Assembly (NCBI RefSeq): GCF_003611675.1
Contig: NZ_RAWA01000035.1
Coordinates: 1-40,762, forward strand
Length of the DNA stretch: 40,762 bases
Reading direction: 5' to 3'
From: Corallococcus sp. CA053C
Lineage (GTDB): Bacteria; Myxococcota; Myxococcia; Myxococcales; Myxococcaceae
Below are positions 16,821 through 25,100 of the stretch, piece after piece. Position 1 is the first letter of the stretch; each line of letters opens with the position of its first letter. The notes beneath the pieces were generated by a model. That model saw only the letters and a program-made list of their open reading frames with translations, did not search any database and was not told the DNA's origin. The translations under genes were made by a program, and so were the position numbers.

Positions 16821-17548
16821 GGAGAGGACACAGGCTGAGGCTTCCGGGATGGCTGGGCCTGGGCCTCGCATTGGCATGCGCGCAGCCTGCCGCGACCCCT
16901 GGAGTCATCCAGGGCAATGCGCGTGACGCTCTCGAGCGCATCCCGGGCCCCATGCCGGGCTTTGGACCCTTCGACACGTATTCGGACGCGCTCATCTCTG
17001 CCTGCTCGATGCTGCTGAAGCAGCCGCAGGCCACCGCGGGACGCCGCTCGGACATGAACTTCCAGCTGCGCTGGGAGCTCTCACGGGAATACTGCGCCTG
17101 GGTCTATTACACGCCGGATGAGCGGTTCGAGATGAGCATGATGTCCGTGACCCCTATCCAGGACGCGCGTGGCAAACGGACCTGTCGCCTGCCGCCCACG
17201 GTGGACGATGCCCGGTATCCTCCCGAGAGCATTGGCTACGTGTACCTCCTCCACACCCATCCCTATGCAGGCGAGCTCACGGAGCAGGACATCCGGTACA
17301 TCGTCGCCATGGGACTGGCGCATGGATGGGAGGTGAAGACGAAAGCGGGGATGCTCCGGCTGTCCCTGGTGGCGTTCTTCTCGGCCTCGAATGACTTCGC
17401 GAATCCCACCTGCGACGGCTTCTTCCAGTACACGCCCACGACCGGTGATCTGTCCAAGTGGACGCATGAGCGGGATCAGTGGAGTCGCCAACCCCTTGGC
17501 ACCGTCGTCTGGACCGACGAGCAGACCTATCGGATCGACCGCCACTAG
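16817..17548 (+). CDS. JAMM-like lipoprotein A (cassette 1)
   Basis: A 243-residue predicted lipoprotein (lipobox LALAC, Cys21), starting at a GTG that overlaps the cytochrome stop. It carries E91 in REYCAWVYY and, 55 residues later, H146-T-H148-P, then T155 and D158 (HTHPYAGELTEQD). Glu, HxH, Ser/Thr and Asp in this order are the zinc-binding and catalytic set of JAMM/MPN metallopeptidases; here the HxH to Asp spacing is one residue shorter than usual and Thr replaces Ser. It is homologous to the lipoprotein at 18666-19295: both share GP(F/W)D...DA(L/V)I..C, the EYC motif, KxxC..P, HxHP and a C-terminal C...P..G...W..xG.V pattern. The partner gene follows 32 bases later. Activity is inferred only; it could be a non-catalytic JAB-fold binder. 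Confidence 0.75.
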   Translation: MRRGHRLRLPGWLGLGLALACAQPAATPGVIQGNARDALERIPGPMPGFGPFDTYSDALISACSMLLKQPQATAGRRSDMNFQLRWELSREYCAWVYYTPDERFEMSMMSVTPIQDARGKRTCRLPPTVDDARYPPESIGYVYLLHTHPYAGELTEQDIRYIVAMGLAHGWEVKTKAGMLRLSLVAFFSASNDFANPTCDGFFQYTPTTGDLSKWTHERDQWSRQPLGTVVWTDEQTYRIDRH

Positions 17549-17580
17549 GCGCACGGTCAAGGAATCGACGAAGAGGGCCC

Positions 17581-18135
17581 ATGGCGACAATGCGCTTCAT
17601 GCTTCCGGCGGCCCTGCTGTTGGCGGGCTGCCTGCGGACCCCGCCCACGCGTGATGCGTGGGTGAGTGATACGTCCATCGACTTCCCTGCCTTCTTCGAG
17701 CATCCCGCCGTGGAGGCAGGTGCCGACGGAGGAGCTGTCGAGCTCACCGGCACCGTCCTGTGCGCGCTTGAACTCGCCGCTGCTGACTTCCTGGGCCCGC
17801 AGCGTGCCGACACGCCCTGCCCTGACCGACGCGAGGCGCATCGGTACAGGGTCATTCAGCAGCAGGGCATCGTCTTCATCCGGATTGATGAAGATCCCCG
17901 GTTCTGCGGCCTGACTGTTCCAGGGCTGCACTCGGGAGCCCAGTACGCGGTGGGCAGCGATGGCAGGATCCTCCGGCGGCTCCGGGATGGAGAACCGGGT
18001 TCATCGCTGACGCCAACGGACGCGGGGCCTGTCATTCCGGTTCCTTCATCCGAGGTCGGCCGGTCGTTCGATCCGCCGGATGGCTCCGTCCCCCTGCCAT
18101 TCCTCATCGGCCCCGGCTGGGATGCAGGGACCTGA
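17581..18135 (+). CDS. Small partner lipoprotein A (cassette 1)
   Basis: A 184-residue predicted lipoprotein (lipobox LLAGC, Cys17); ATG 17581 follows AGAGGG. Residues about 52-135 are homologous to the minus-strand protein at 18197-18613: both show AxxLAxxDF, a Cys, RE..Y.V, G..F(I/V)xI...P..C, then GAxYAV..(D/T)GRxIL. The alternating strand pattern ending in YAV..dGRIL recalls PepSY-type domains, though I would not assign it. The last 50 residues are Pro/Gly-rich, absent from its homologue, and their final codons run into a relic of the cytochrome 3' end. It follows the JAMM-like gene in what looks like one operon. Confidence 0.72.
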   Translation: MATMRFMLPAALLLAGCLRTPPTRDAWVSDTSIDFPAFFEHPAVEAGADGGAVELTGTVLCALELAAADFLGPQRADTPCPDRREAHRYRVIQQQGIVFIRIDEDPRFCGLTVPGLHSGAQYAVGSDGRILRRLRDGEPGSSLTPTDAGPVIPVPSSEVGRSFDPPDGSVPLPFLIGPGWDAGT

Positions 18136-18136
18136 C

Positions 18137-18184
18137 AGCGCGGATGTGCTGATTCGGCTGGCGGACCTGCATGTGCTGCAAGGC
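18137..18184 (+). pseudogene. Relic copy of the cytochrome gene 3' end
   Basis: Sixteen codons here align without gaps to 16674-16721 in the octahaem cytochrome: 40 of 48 bases and 12 of 16 residues match (SADVLIRLADLHVLQG against NADVLVRLADLYVVQG). Similarity seems to continue weakly on both sides: MQGPD against LQPY upstream, and RER...SML downstream, as if internal codons were deleted. It is in the same orientation as the cytochrome gene, starts 2 bases after the partner lipoprotein stop, and ends 13 bases before the convergent stop at 18197. It is too short to be functional and marks an old duplication. Confidence 0.75.
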
Positions 18185-18196
18185 ACCCGTGAGCGC

Positions 18197-18613
18197 TCAA
18201 TGCTGGACGGCGAGGATGCGCCGTCCTGTCACGTCCACGGCATAGGTCGCGCCCATGTCCATGAGGGGCCCCTGCTTTTCGCAGAGCTGGGGCTTGAGCG
18301 TGATCTGCACGAACGTCACGCCGTCGGGCCCGGGCGCCGCGGTGACGTCATACGACTCGCGCTGGTAGAGGCAGAGCTCCTCCTCGGTGGCGCCCTTGTG
18401 GGGCTTCAGGTCCAGGGGCCGGAAGTCCTCCAGGGCCAGCTGCATCGCGGTCACCACGCCGGCCGGGAGCGTCTGGGCGTCCGCTGGCAGGTCGAGCGGG
18501 AACTGGACGCGCGCCGCTTCTTCCGGCGGGGCATGGACAGGCCGAGACGCACGCTGAAAGAGCGCGCAGGCAGGGAGCAGCAGGCACAAGGGCAGGAGCA
18601 GTGCGGGCTTCAT
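18197..18613 (-). CDS. Small partner lipoprotein B (cassette 2)
   Basis: A 138-residue predicted lipoprotein (MKPALLLPLCLLLPAC, Cys16); ATG 18613 follows GGAG. It is the homologue of the protein at 17581-18135 but lacks that protein's C-terminal Pro/Gly extension, ending right after GRRILAVQ. Shared landmarks are AMQLALEDF, a Cys, RESYDV, GVTFVQI, PQLC and MGATYAVDVTGRRIL. It is the second gene of a minus-strand pair, 52 bases after the JAMM-like lipoprotein B, so gene order in the two cassettes is the same and they face each other. Confidence 0.75.
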   Translation of the reverse strand: MKPALLLPLCLLLPACALFQRASRPVHAPPEEAARVQFPLDLPADAQTLPAGVVTAMQLALEDFRPLDLKPHKGATEEELCLYQRESYDVTAAPGPDGVTFVQITLKPQLCEKQGPLMDMGATYAVDVTGRRILAVQH

Positions 18614-18665
18614 CGAGGCTCCACGCCAGCCTGGCGCTGGATTTCGGATGTGCATGGGATGGGGG

Positions 18666-19295
18666 CTACTCGTCGACGGCGGTCATGAGCCCGACTCCTT
18701 TGTGCTCTGGCTTGACGATACCAATGAGCGCCCAGCTCTTCCCGCGCCGTTCGTAGACTTCTCCCGGCCGGGCTTCGCCGATGTAGGGCACCAGCTTCAT
18801 CACCCTGCACTTCGTGTCGAACTGGAGCCGGATGGAATACCGCTGACGCGCCTGGGTCCGGTCTGGCCTGGACATGCGCGAATCCGCCCAGGGATGGCTG
18901 TGGTAGTCCGCGTGAATGCTCACCTCTCCGCGCGAGTCCCGGACGAGGTTCGGCTGCTTGCAGCTCTTCTGCTTCTCAGGGATCGCTTTCAGCACAGGGC
19001 CCAGGGGAGACGGCATGCTCGCCGAATAGGCACCGCCTCCAACGGAATAGAGGACCCCACAGTACTCCTGCCCGTACTCGCGCCCCTGGGCGCGCGGCAA
19101 CTGCATGACGGCGGGACAGAGCTGATCGATGACCGCATCGATGTCGGATGAGGGCTGGATGGCGTCCCACGGGCCTCTCACCCAGACGGCGCCCTCCATG
19201 AGGCCATAGTCGCGCTCCTCAAGAGGAGCATGCGGGGTGCCAGCACAGGACATGAGCCCAAGCCCTACCACGGCTCCCCACAAACGCCACTTCAT
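18666..19295 (-). CDS. JAMM-motif lipoprotein B (cassette 2)
   Basis: A 209-residue predicted lipoprotein (lipobox LMSC, Cys17). It has E77 in GQEYCGVLYS and, exactly 55 residues later, H132-S-H134-P, with S142 and D145 (HSHPWADSRMSRPD). HSHP-x6-S-x2-D is the textbook JAMM zinc site, as in RPN11 and bacterial JAB peptidases, and EYCGVLYS fits the strand that supplies the catalytic Glu. A C-terminal region (KCRVMKLVPYIGEARPG ... SWALIGIV) is shared with lipoprotein A. Six cysteines in the mature protein suggest disulfides outside the cytoplasm. ATG 19295 starts the signal peptide but has no clear ribosome-binding site; ATG 19307 is an alternative. The 262 bases between it and the divergent efflux operon hold no gene I can support. 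Confidence 0.8.
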   Translation of the reverse strand: MKWRLWGAVVGLGLMSCAGTPHAPLEERDYGLMEGAVWVRGPWDAIQPSSDIDAVIDQLCPAVMQLPRAQGREYGQEYCGVLYSVGGGAYSASMPSPLGPVLKAIPEKQKSCKQPNLVRDSRGEVSIHADYHSHPWADSRMSRPDRTQARQRYSIRLQFDTKCRVMKLVPYIGEARPGEVYERRGKSWALIGIVKPEHKGVGLMTAVDE

Positions 19296-19557
19296 GGAAA
19301 ACGGCATTAACGAGCAAATACCACAATTGGCACCGCCGTGACCAGCTGAACACCGCACCACCCCTCAGTCCTTCCGCCGTGCTGCCTTTGAGCGCCCCTC
19401 CGGCACGGACTGTCATCCCCGTCCTCCGGTCCAGTCCGCGCGCTCCGTCCAATCACTGTCAGGCACTTCGGTGTCTGTCTGTGTTGTCCATCGCTGCGGC
19501 GGCAACCCGAACCCATGGCGGCGAATGGGCTCCGCCCCTACCTGGGGAGCACCCTCT

Positions 19558-21000
19558 ATGAACGCCCTTCTGTTCGCAGCCCTGCTTGCCAGGGCCAGTG
19601 CCACCGGCGCGGCCCCCGCGCCCGCGGGCCCCGAACACCCGCGGGTCCTCGTACAGAACCCAGACTCCGTCCCGGAGGTGCCACCGCCCTTCCAGCCGGA
19701 GGTGTCGGATCCGCTCCTCACTCCGGCCCCTCCCGCGCCGCAACAACTCACCTCCTGGAACGAAGCGCTCACGCTCCTGCGCCAGCGCTCGACCGACCTC
19801 CAGAGCGCGCTGGGACAGCTCGAAGTCGCCGCGGGCGTGTGGCGTATCGCGCTCGCCAACCTGCTGCCCACCGTGGGCGGCACCCTGTCTGCCCAATACA
19901 ACGTGCTCAACCCGGACGTGCCCGCCGTCGGCGGCGGGGTGGGCGGCGGCATCGGTGGCGGCGTGGGCTCCGCCGGAGGCTTCACCCCCACGCCCCTGCT
20001 CGGCCTGGGCGTGCTCACCGCGTCCGTGCCCGTGGTGGACCTGGCCAGCCTCTATGCCCTGGGCAGCGCGAAGGAGTCGCGCCGCACCGCCGCCCTGTCG
20101 CTCGCGGAGACGCGCCGGCAGCTCACCCGCGGCCTCGCCCAGGCGCTCGTGACCGTGTCCTCCACGGAGCGGCTGGCGGAGGTCAACCGCGTCAACCTGC
20201 GCACCGCGCTGGAGCGGCTGGCCCTCGCGCAACGCCGGTTCGAGCTGGGCGCCGGCACCCGCCTGGACGTCGTCCGCGTGGAGCAGGATGCACAGTCCGC
20301 CCGCCGCAACGTCGTCATCGGCGACGAGGACCTGAGACGCGCCCGGGAGACCCTGGGACTCGCGCTGGGCACGCCCTCCGCCGTGGGGCTCGCGAAGGGG
20401 CTGGACCTGAACACCCTGCTCCAGGCCGCGAAACAGAGCTGCCACCCGCTGGAGTCGCTGGATCGCCGCGCGGACCTCGCCACGGCACGCTCCCGGCTGG
20501 TGGTCGCCGAACGCGCCATCGGCATCGTGAAACGCCAGTACGCCCCCACCCTGGACGTCACCAGCACCACCACCGCGCTCACCGTCAACCCGGGCTTCGC
20601 GGAGGTGCCCATCTGGAACATCGGCGCCAGCCTCGTGCTGCCCTTCTGGGACGGCGGCGCCCGCGAGGGCCGCCTTCGCCAGACGCGCGGCCAACTGGAA
20701 CAGGCCCGCGCGGACGTCATTGCCCTGGAGCGCAACGTCTCCGTGGAGGTCACCCAGGCGAAGCGCACCGTGCAGGTGAACCAGGCGACGCGCGACCTGG
20801 CGGACCGCGAGCGCGGACTCGCGGAAGAGAGCGACCGGCTCACCCGCCGCAGCTTCGAGGTGGGCACCGGAACGAGCCTCGAACTGGTGCAGTCAGCCGG
20901 GGACCTGCGCCAGGCGGAGCTGGCGCTCGTGATTCGCGACTTCCAACTCCGTCAAGCGCAGGTGGACGCATTCCTGTCGGAGGCCGCATGCGATTGGTGA
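19558..21000 (+). CDS. TolC-family outer membrane efflux protein
   Basis: A 480-residue outer membrane channel, first gene of a tripartite pump operon. A signal peptide (about 1-20) precedes two long helical hairpin repeats typical of the OEP fold (LTSWNEALTLLRQRSTDLQS; later RRFELGAGTRLDVVRVEQDA and the repeat-like RRSFEVGTGTSLELVQSAGD). A Gly-rich insert, VGGGVGGGIGGGVGSAGG, lies near residue 125 in what should be the outer barrel region. ATG 19558 follows GGGGAG. The 3' end overlaps the adaptor gene by 13 bases. Confidence 0.92.
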   Translation: MNALLFAALLARASATGAAPAPAGPEHPRVLVQNPDSVPEVPPPFQPEVSDPLLTPAPPAPQQLTSWNEALTLLRQRSTDLQSALGQLEVAAGVWRIALANLLPTVGGTLSAQYNVLNPDVPAVGGGVGGGIGGGVGSAGGFTPTPLLGLGVLTASVPVVDLASLYALGSAKESRRTAALSLAETRRQLTRGLAQALVTVSSTERLAEVNRVNLRTALERLALAQRRFELGAGTRLDVVRVEQDAQSARRNVVIGDEDLRRARETLGLALGTPSAVGLAKGLDLNTLLQAAKQSCHPLESLDRRADLATARSRLVVAERAIGIVKRQYAPTLDVTSTTTALTVNPGFAEVPIWNIGASLVLPFWDGGAREGRLRQTRGQLEQARADVIALERNVSVEVTQAKRTVQVNQATRDLADRERGLAEESDRLTRRSFEVGTGTSLELVQSAGDLRQAELALVIRDFQLRQAQVDAFLSEAACDW

Positions 21001-22181
21001 GGGGTGGTTGGGGTGCGTGGGGGCTCGTCCTCGCGCTCGCGGGCGGGTGCAGCGGCAGCAGCAAGGAAGGGGCGTCGTCCTCGCCCGGCGGAGGTCCCCA
21101 GGCCGGCCAGCAGGGCCAGGGCGCGAAGCCCGTCCCCGTGCAGGTGATGAAGGTGGAGCCCGGCCCGGTGCGCGACACCCGCGAGTACGTGGGCACGCTC
21201 ATCTCCCGGCACAGCATCACCCTCTTCCCGCAGGTCGCCGGCTACGTGCAGTCCATCTCCGCGCGCCCCGGCGACACCGTGAAGGCAGGCCAGGTGCTGC
21301 TCGTGGTGGACCCCCGCCAGGAGCAGGCCAACCTGCGCGCCTCCCAGGCCCAGCGGACCTCCGCCATCGCCAGCCGCGAGTACGCGCGCCGCACCCGCGA
21401 GCGCAGCGCGCAGCTGCTCAAGGAAGGCCTCATCAGCCGCCAGGACTACGAGCAGGCCGTGGCCCAGGCCGAACAATCCGTGGCCCAGGCCCGGGCCGCG
21501 GAAGCGCAGATCCAAAGCCAGCAGGTGCAGCTGGGCTTCTTCAACGTGAGCGCGCCCTTCGACGGCGTCGTGGGCGACATCCCGGTGAAGCTGGGCGACT
21601 CCGTGACGCCCCAGACGGCGCTCACCCGCGTGGACCAGAGCGAGGCCCTGGAGCTGTCCGTGCAGGTGCCGGTGGATCAAGCCTCCCGCGTGAAGGTGGG
21701 CCAGACGCCGCTGGAGGTGCTCGACGACGACGGCAAGCCCGTGGTCCGCGCGCCCGCGTTCTTCGTCGCCACCACACCCGCCCCCGCCACCCAGCTCGTG
21801 GAGGTGAAGGCCGCCTTCCAGAACACCACGGGCCTGCGGGCCGGCCAGCTGGTCCGCGCACAGCTCGTCTACGACGTGCGCGACGCCTTGAAGATGCCCA
21901 CCAGCGCCGTCACCCGGCAGGGCAGCCAGGCCTTCGCGCTGGTGGTGGCGGAGGGCGACGGCGGCACCGTGGCGAAGCGCCAGCCGGTGACGCTCGGGCT
22001 GGTGGAGGGCAACGACTACGAGGTGGTGAAGGGCCTGGAGGCGGGCACCCAGGTGGTCGTCAGCGGCGTGCAGGCGCTGCGCGATGGGATGCCCATCCAA
22101 CCCAAACCCGCGCAGCAGCAGCAAGGCATGCCCCAGGCCCCCGCGCAGGGCATTGGCGGCGGCGCGGACGCGGGTCGCTAG
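20988..22181 (+). CDS. RND efflux periplasmic adaptor (membrane fusion protein)
   Basis: A 397-residue adaptor that joins the inner membrane pump to the TolC channel. It has a lipoprotein-like signal (LALAGGC), a Gly/Gln-rich linker, a biotinyl-lipoyl half (FPQVAGYVQSISARPGDTVK and later FNVSAPFDGVVGDIPVKLGD), a coiled-coil hairpin between them (about 105-175) and beta-barrel and membrane-proximal domains to about 365. The tail is Gln/Pro-rich. ATG 20988 follows CGGAGG and lies inside the tolC-like gene, so translation is probably coupled. The pump gene starts 9 bases after the stop. Confidence 0.93.
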   Translation: MRLVRGGWGAWGLVLALAGGCSGSSKEGASSSPGGGPQAGQQGQGAKPVPVQVMKVEPGPVRDTREYVGTLISRHSITLFPQVAGYVQSISARPGDTVKAGQVLLVVDPRQEQANLRASQAQRTSAIASREYARRTRERSAQLLKEGLISRQDYEQAVAQAEQSVAQARAAEAQIQSQQVQLGFFNVSAPFDGVVGDIPVKLGDSVTPQTALTRVDQSEALELSVQVPVDQASRVKVGQTPLEVLDDDGKPVVRAPAFFVATTPAPATQLVEVKAAFQNTTGLRAGQLVRAQLVYDVRDALKMPTSAVTRQGSQAFALVVAEGDGGTVAKRQPVTLGLVEGNDYEVVKGLEAGTQVVVSGVQALRDGMPIQPKPAQQQQGMPQAPAQGIGGGADAGR

Positions 22182-22190
22182 GGGGCTGCC

Positions 22191-25100
22191 ATGTTCACCG
22201 ACTTCTTCATCCAGCGCCCCGTGTTCGCGAGCGTGCTGTCCATCCTCATCACGCTCGTGGGCGCCATCTCCATCCCCAGCCTCCCCATTGAACAGTACCC
22301 GGAGCTGGCGCTGCCCCAGGTGCAGGTGACGTCCACGTACACGGGCGCGTCCGCGGAGACGGTGGAGAGCGCCGTCACCACCGTGCTGGAGCGCCAGCTC
22401 AACGGCATGGAGGGCATGCGCTACCTGTCCTCCACCAGCACCAGCGAGGGCCTGAGCACCATCATCGCGACGTTCGACCCGGAGCGGGACGTGGACCTGG
22501 CCGCGGTGGACGTGCAGAACCGCGTCGCCACCGCCACGCCGCAGCTGCCCCAGCAGGTCAACGCGCTGGGCGTCACCGTGCGCAAGTCGCAGACGCAACT
22601 GCTCGTGTCCTTCGGCCTGTATGACAAGGAGAAGCGCTACACCACGGAGTTCCTCAGCAACTACGCGGACGTGTACATCCGCGACGCGCTCCTGCGCGTG
22701 AAGGGCGTGGGCGACGTGCGCATCTTCGGCGAGCGCCGCTTCGCCATGCGCCTGTGGTTGGACCCCACGGAATTGGCCCGCCGGGGCCTCACCGCGCAGG
22801 ACGTGCTCAATGCCTTGCAGGAGCAGAACGTCCAGGTGGGCGCGGGCAAGGTGGGCCAGGCGCCGTCCTCCAGGGACCAGGCGTACCAGCTGTCCCTCCA
22901 GGTGAAGGGGCAGCTCAGCTCGCCGGAGGAGTTCGGCGCCATCGTCATCCAGCGTGGCGCGACGGGCGCCCTGGTGCGCATCCGCGACGTGGGCCGCACG
23001 GAGCTGGGCGCGGAGAACTACCAGCAACTGCTGCGCTTCAACGGCCAGGAGGCGGTGGGCCTGGGCATCACGCAGCTGCCGGGCTCCAACGCCCTGGAGG
23101 TGCGCGACGGCGTGGAGAAGGAGCTCCAGCGGCTGTCCGCCAACTTCCCGCCGGGCCTCAGCTACCGCGTGGCGTTCGACACCACGCGCGCGGTGAGCGC
23201 CTCCATCCAGGAGGTGCTCAAGTCGCTGGGCGAGGCCATCCTCCTGGTCGTCATCGTCATCTTCATCTTCCTGCACGGCTGGAGGAGCGTGCTCGTCGCG
23301 GTGACGACGCTGCCGGTGTCGCTCGTGGGCACGTTCATGTTCGTCAACGCGTTCGGATTCTCGCTCAACACGCTGACGCTGTTCGGCCTGACGCTGGCCA
23401 CGGGCCTCGTGGTGGATGACGCCATCGTCGTCATCGAGAACGTCGAGCGCGTCATGGAGCACGACAAGGTGGACGCGAAGGAGGCCACCCACCGGGGCAT
23501 GCAGCAGGTGTCCGGCGTCGTCGTCGCCACCGCGCTGGTGCTCTCCGCGGTGTTCATCCCGGTGTCCTTCTTCCCCGGCACCACGGGCGCCATCTACCGC
23601 CAGTTCGCGCTCACCATCGCGTTCTCCATCAGCCTCTCCGCGCTCGTCGCCCTCACCCTCTCCCCCGCGCTGTGCGCGCGCCTCTTGCGCGTCAACGAAG
23701 GGAAGAAGTTCCTCCTCGCGCGCAAGTTCGATGAGGGCCTGGATTCGCTCCGGCGCAACTACGGCAAGCTGCTGGGCTTCATGCTGGGCAAGGCACGGTG
23801 GGCTGTCGTCGCCGTGTTCGCTGGGTTCCTCGTCGCCACGGGGTTCCTCTACAAGTCCACGCCCACCGGCTTCATCCCGGAGGAGGACCAGGGCTACCTC
23901 ATCGTCGCGGTGCAGGGCCCGGAGGGCACGTCGCTGGAGTACACGCGCAACGTGCTCATCCAGGTGGAGTCCCTCCTGCGCAAGCAGCCGGAGGTGATCG
24001 ACATCTTCACCGTGGGCGGCTTCTCCCTCCTGGGCACGGGCGCCAACTACGGCTCGCTCTTCATCAACCTCAAGCCGTGGGAGGAGCGCAAGAAGAAGGA
24101 GGAGAGCGTGGCGGGTCTCGTGGAGCGGCTGCGCGGGCCGCTGTCGCAGGTGGGCGGCGCGCTCGTGCTGCCCCTGCAACCGCCCGCCATCCGCGGCGTG
24201 GGCAGCGTGGGCGGCTTCGAGTTCGTGCTGGAGGACCAGCAGGGAGGCCGCTCGCTGGACGAACTGGCACAGGCCACCCAGGCGTTGATCAGCCGGGGCA
24301 ATCAGGAGCCTCGCCTTCGCGGCGTGTTCTCCTCGTACACGGCGGGCTCGCCGCAGCTCAACATCGACGTGGACCGGGAGAAGGCCAAGGCGCTGGGCGT
24401 GCCGCTCTCCACGCTGTTCTCCACGCTCCAGGTGTACCTGGGCAGCCAGTACGTGAACGACTTCACCTTCTCCAACCGCGTCTACCGCGTGTTCGTGCAG
24501 GCGGCCGTGCCCTTCCGCGACAACCCGAAGGACATCGGCAGCTTCTACGTGCGCGCGGACACCGGGGCCATGGTGCCCCTGGAGAGCCTGGTGAAGCTGA
24601 CGCCCATGGCCACCGCGCAGAACATCACCCACTACAACCTCTTCCGCTCCACCAACATCAACGGCCAGGGCGCCCCCGGCGTCAGCACCGGGCAGGCGCT
24701 CACGGCCATGGAGGACGTGGCGAAGCAGGCGCTGCCCCCGGGCTTCACCTACGAGTGGACGGGCCTGTCCGCGGAGCAGAAGAGCGCGGGCAACACGGTG
24801 CTCGTCATCTTCGCGCTGGGCATCGTGTTCGTCTTCCTGGTGCTCGCCGCGCAGTACGAGAGCTTCGCCCTGCCCTTCGTCGTCATGCTCGCCGTGCCCG
24901 TCGCGATGATGGGCGCGCTCCTGCTCCAGAACCTGCGCGGGCTGGTGAACGACGTGTTCTGCCAGGTGGGGCTCGTGATGCTGGTGGGCCTGGCGTCCAA
25001 GAACGCCATCCTCATCGTGGAGTTCGGCGAACAGCTGCGCGCGCAGGGCCAGGGCGTCGTGGAGTCCGCCGTCAACGCGGCGGAGACTCGGCTGCGTCCC

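Noticed and set aside
18080-18688. A 202-codon plus-strand frame containing the TPR-like peptide
   Set aside because: It is antisense to partner lipoprotein B for most of its length; only the 48-bp relic has meaning.
16817-19295. Assigning the cassette to the SitA/TIGR02269 lipoprotein toxin system of outer membrane exchange
   Set aside because: The lipoprotein pairing is reminiscent, but the conserved His-rich nuclease-like motifs of TIGR02269 proteins are absent and no third immunity gene is seen.
19338-19356. TTGGCACCG resembling the -24 part of a sigma-54 promoter
   Set aside because: The matching -12 element (TTGC) is absent at the required spacing.
19515-20987. Possible fusion of a long N-terminal region to the efflux adaptor
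   Set aside because: The frame is open upstream of 20988, but it overlaps the tolC-like gene and translates to Arg/Pro-rich noise; the adaptor start has its own ribosome-binding site and signal peptide.
20952-24632. A 1226-codon minus-strand open frame opposite the efflux genes
   Set aside because: It is antisense to the unmistakable adaptor and RND pump, has His/Arg/Gly-biased low-complexity translation and no motif.
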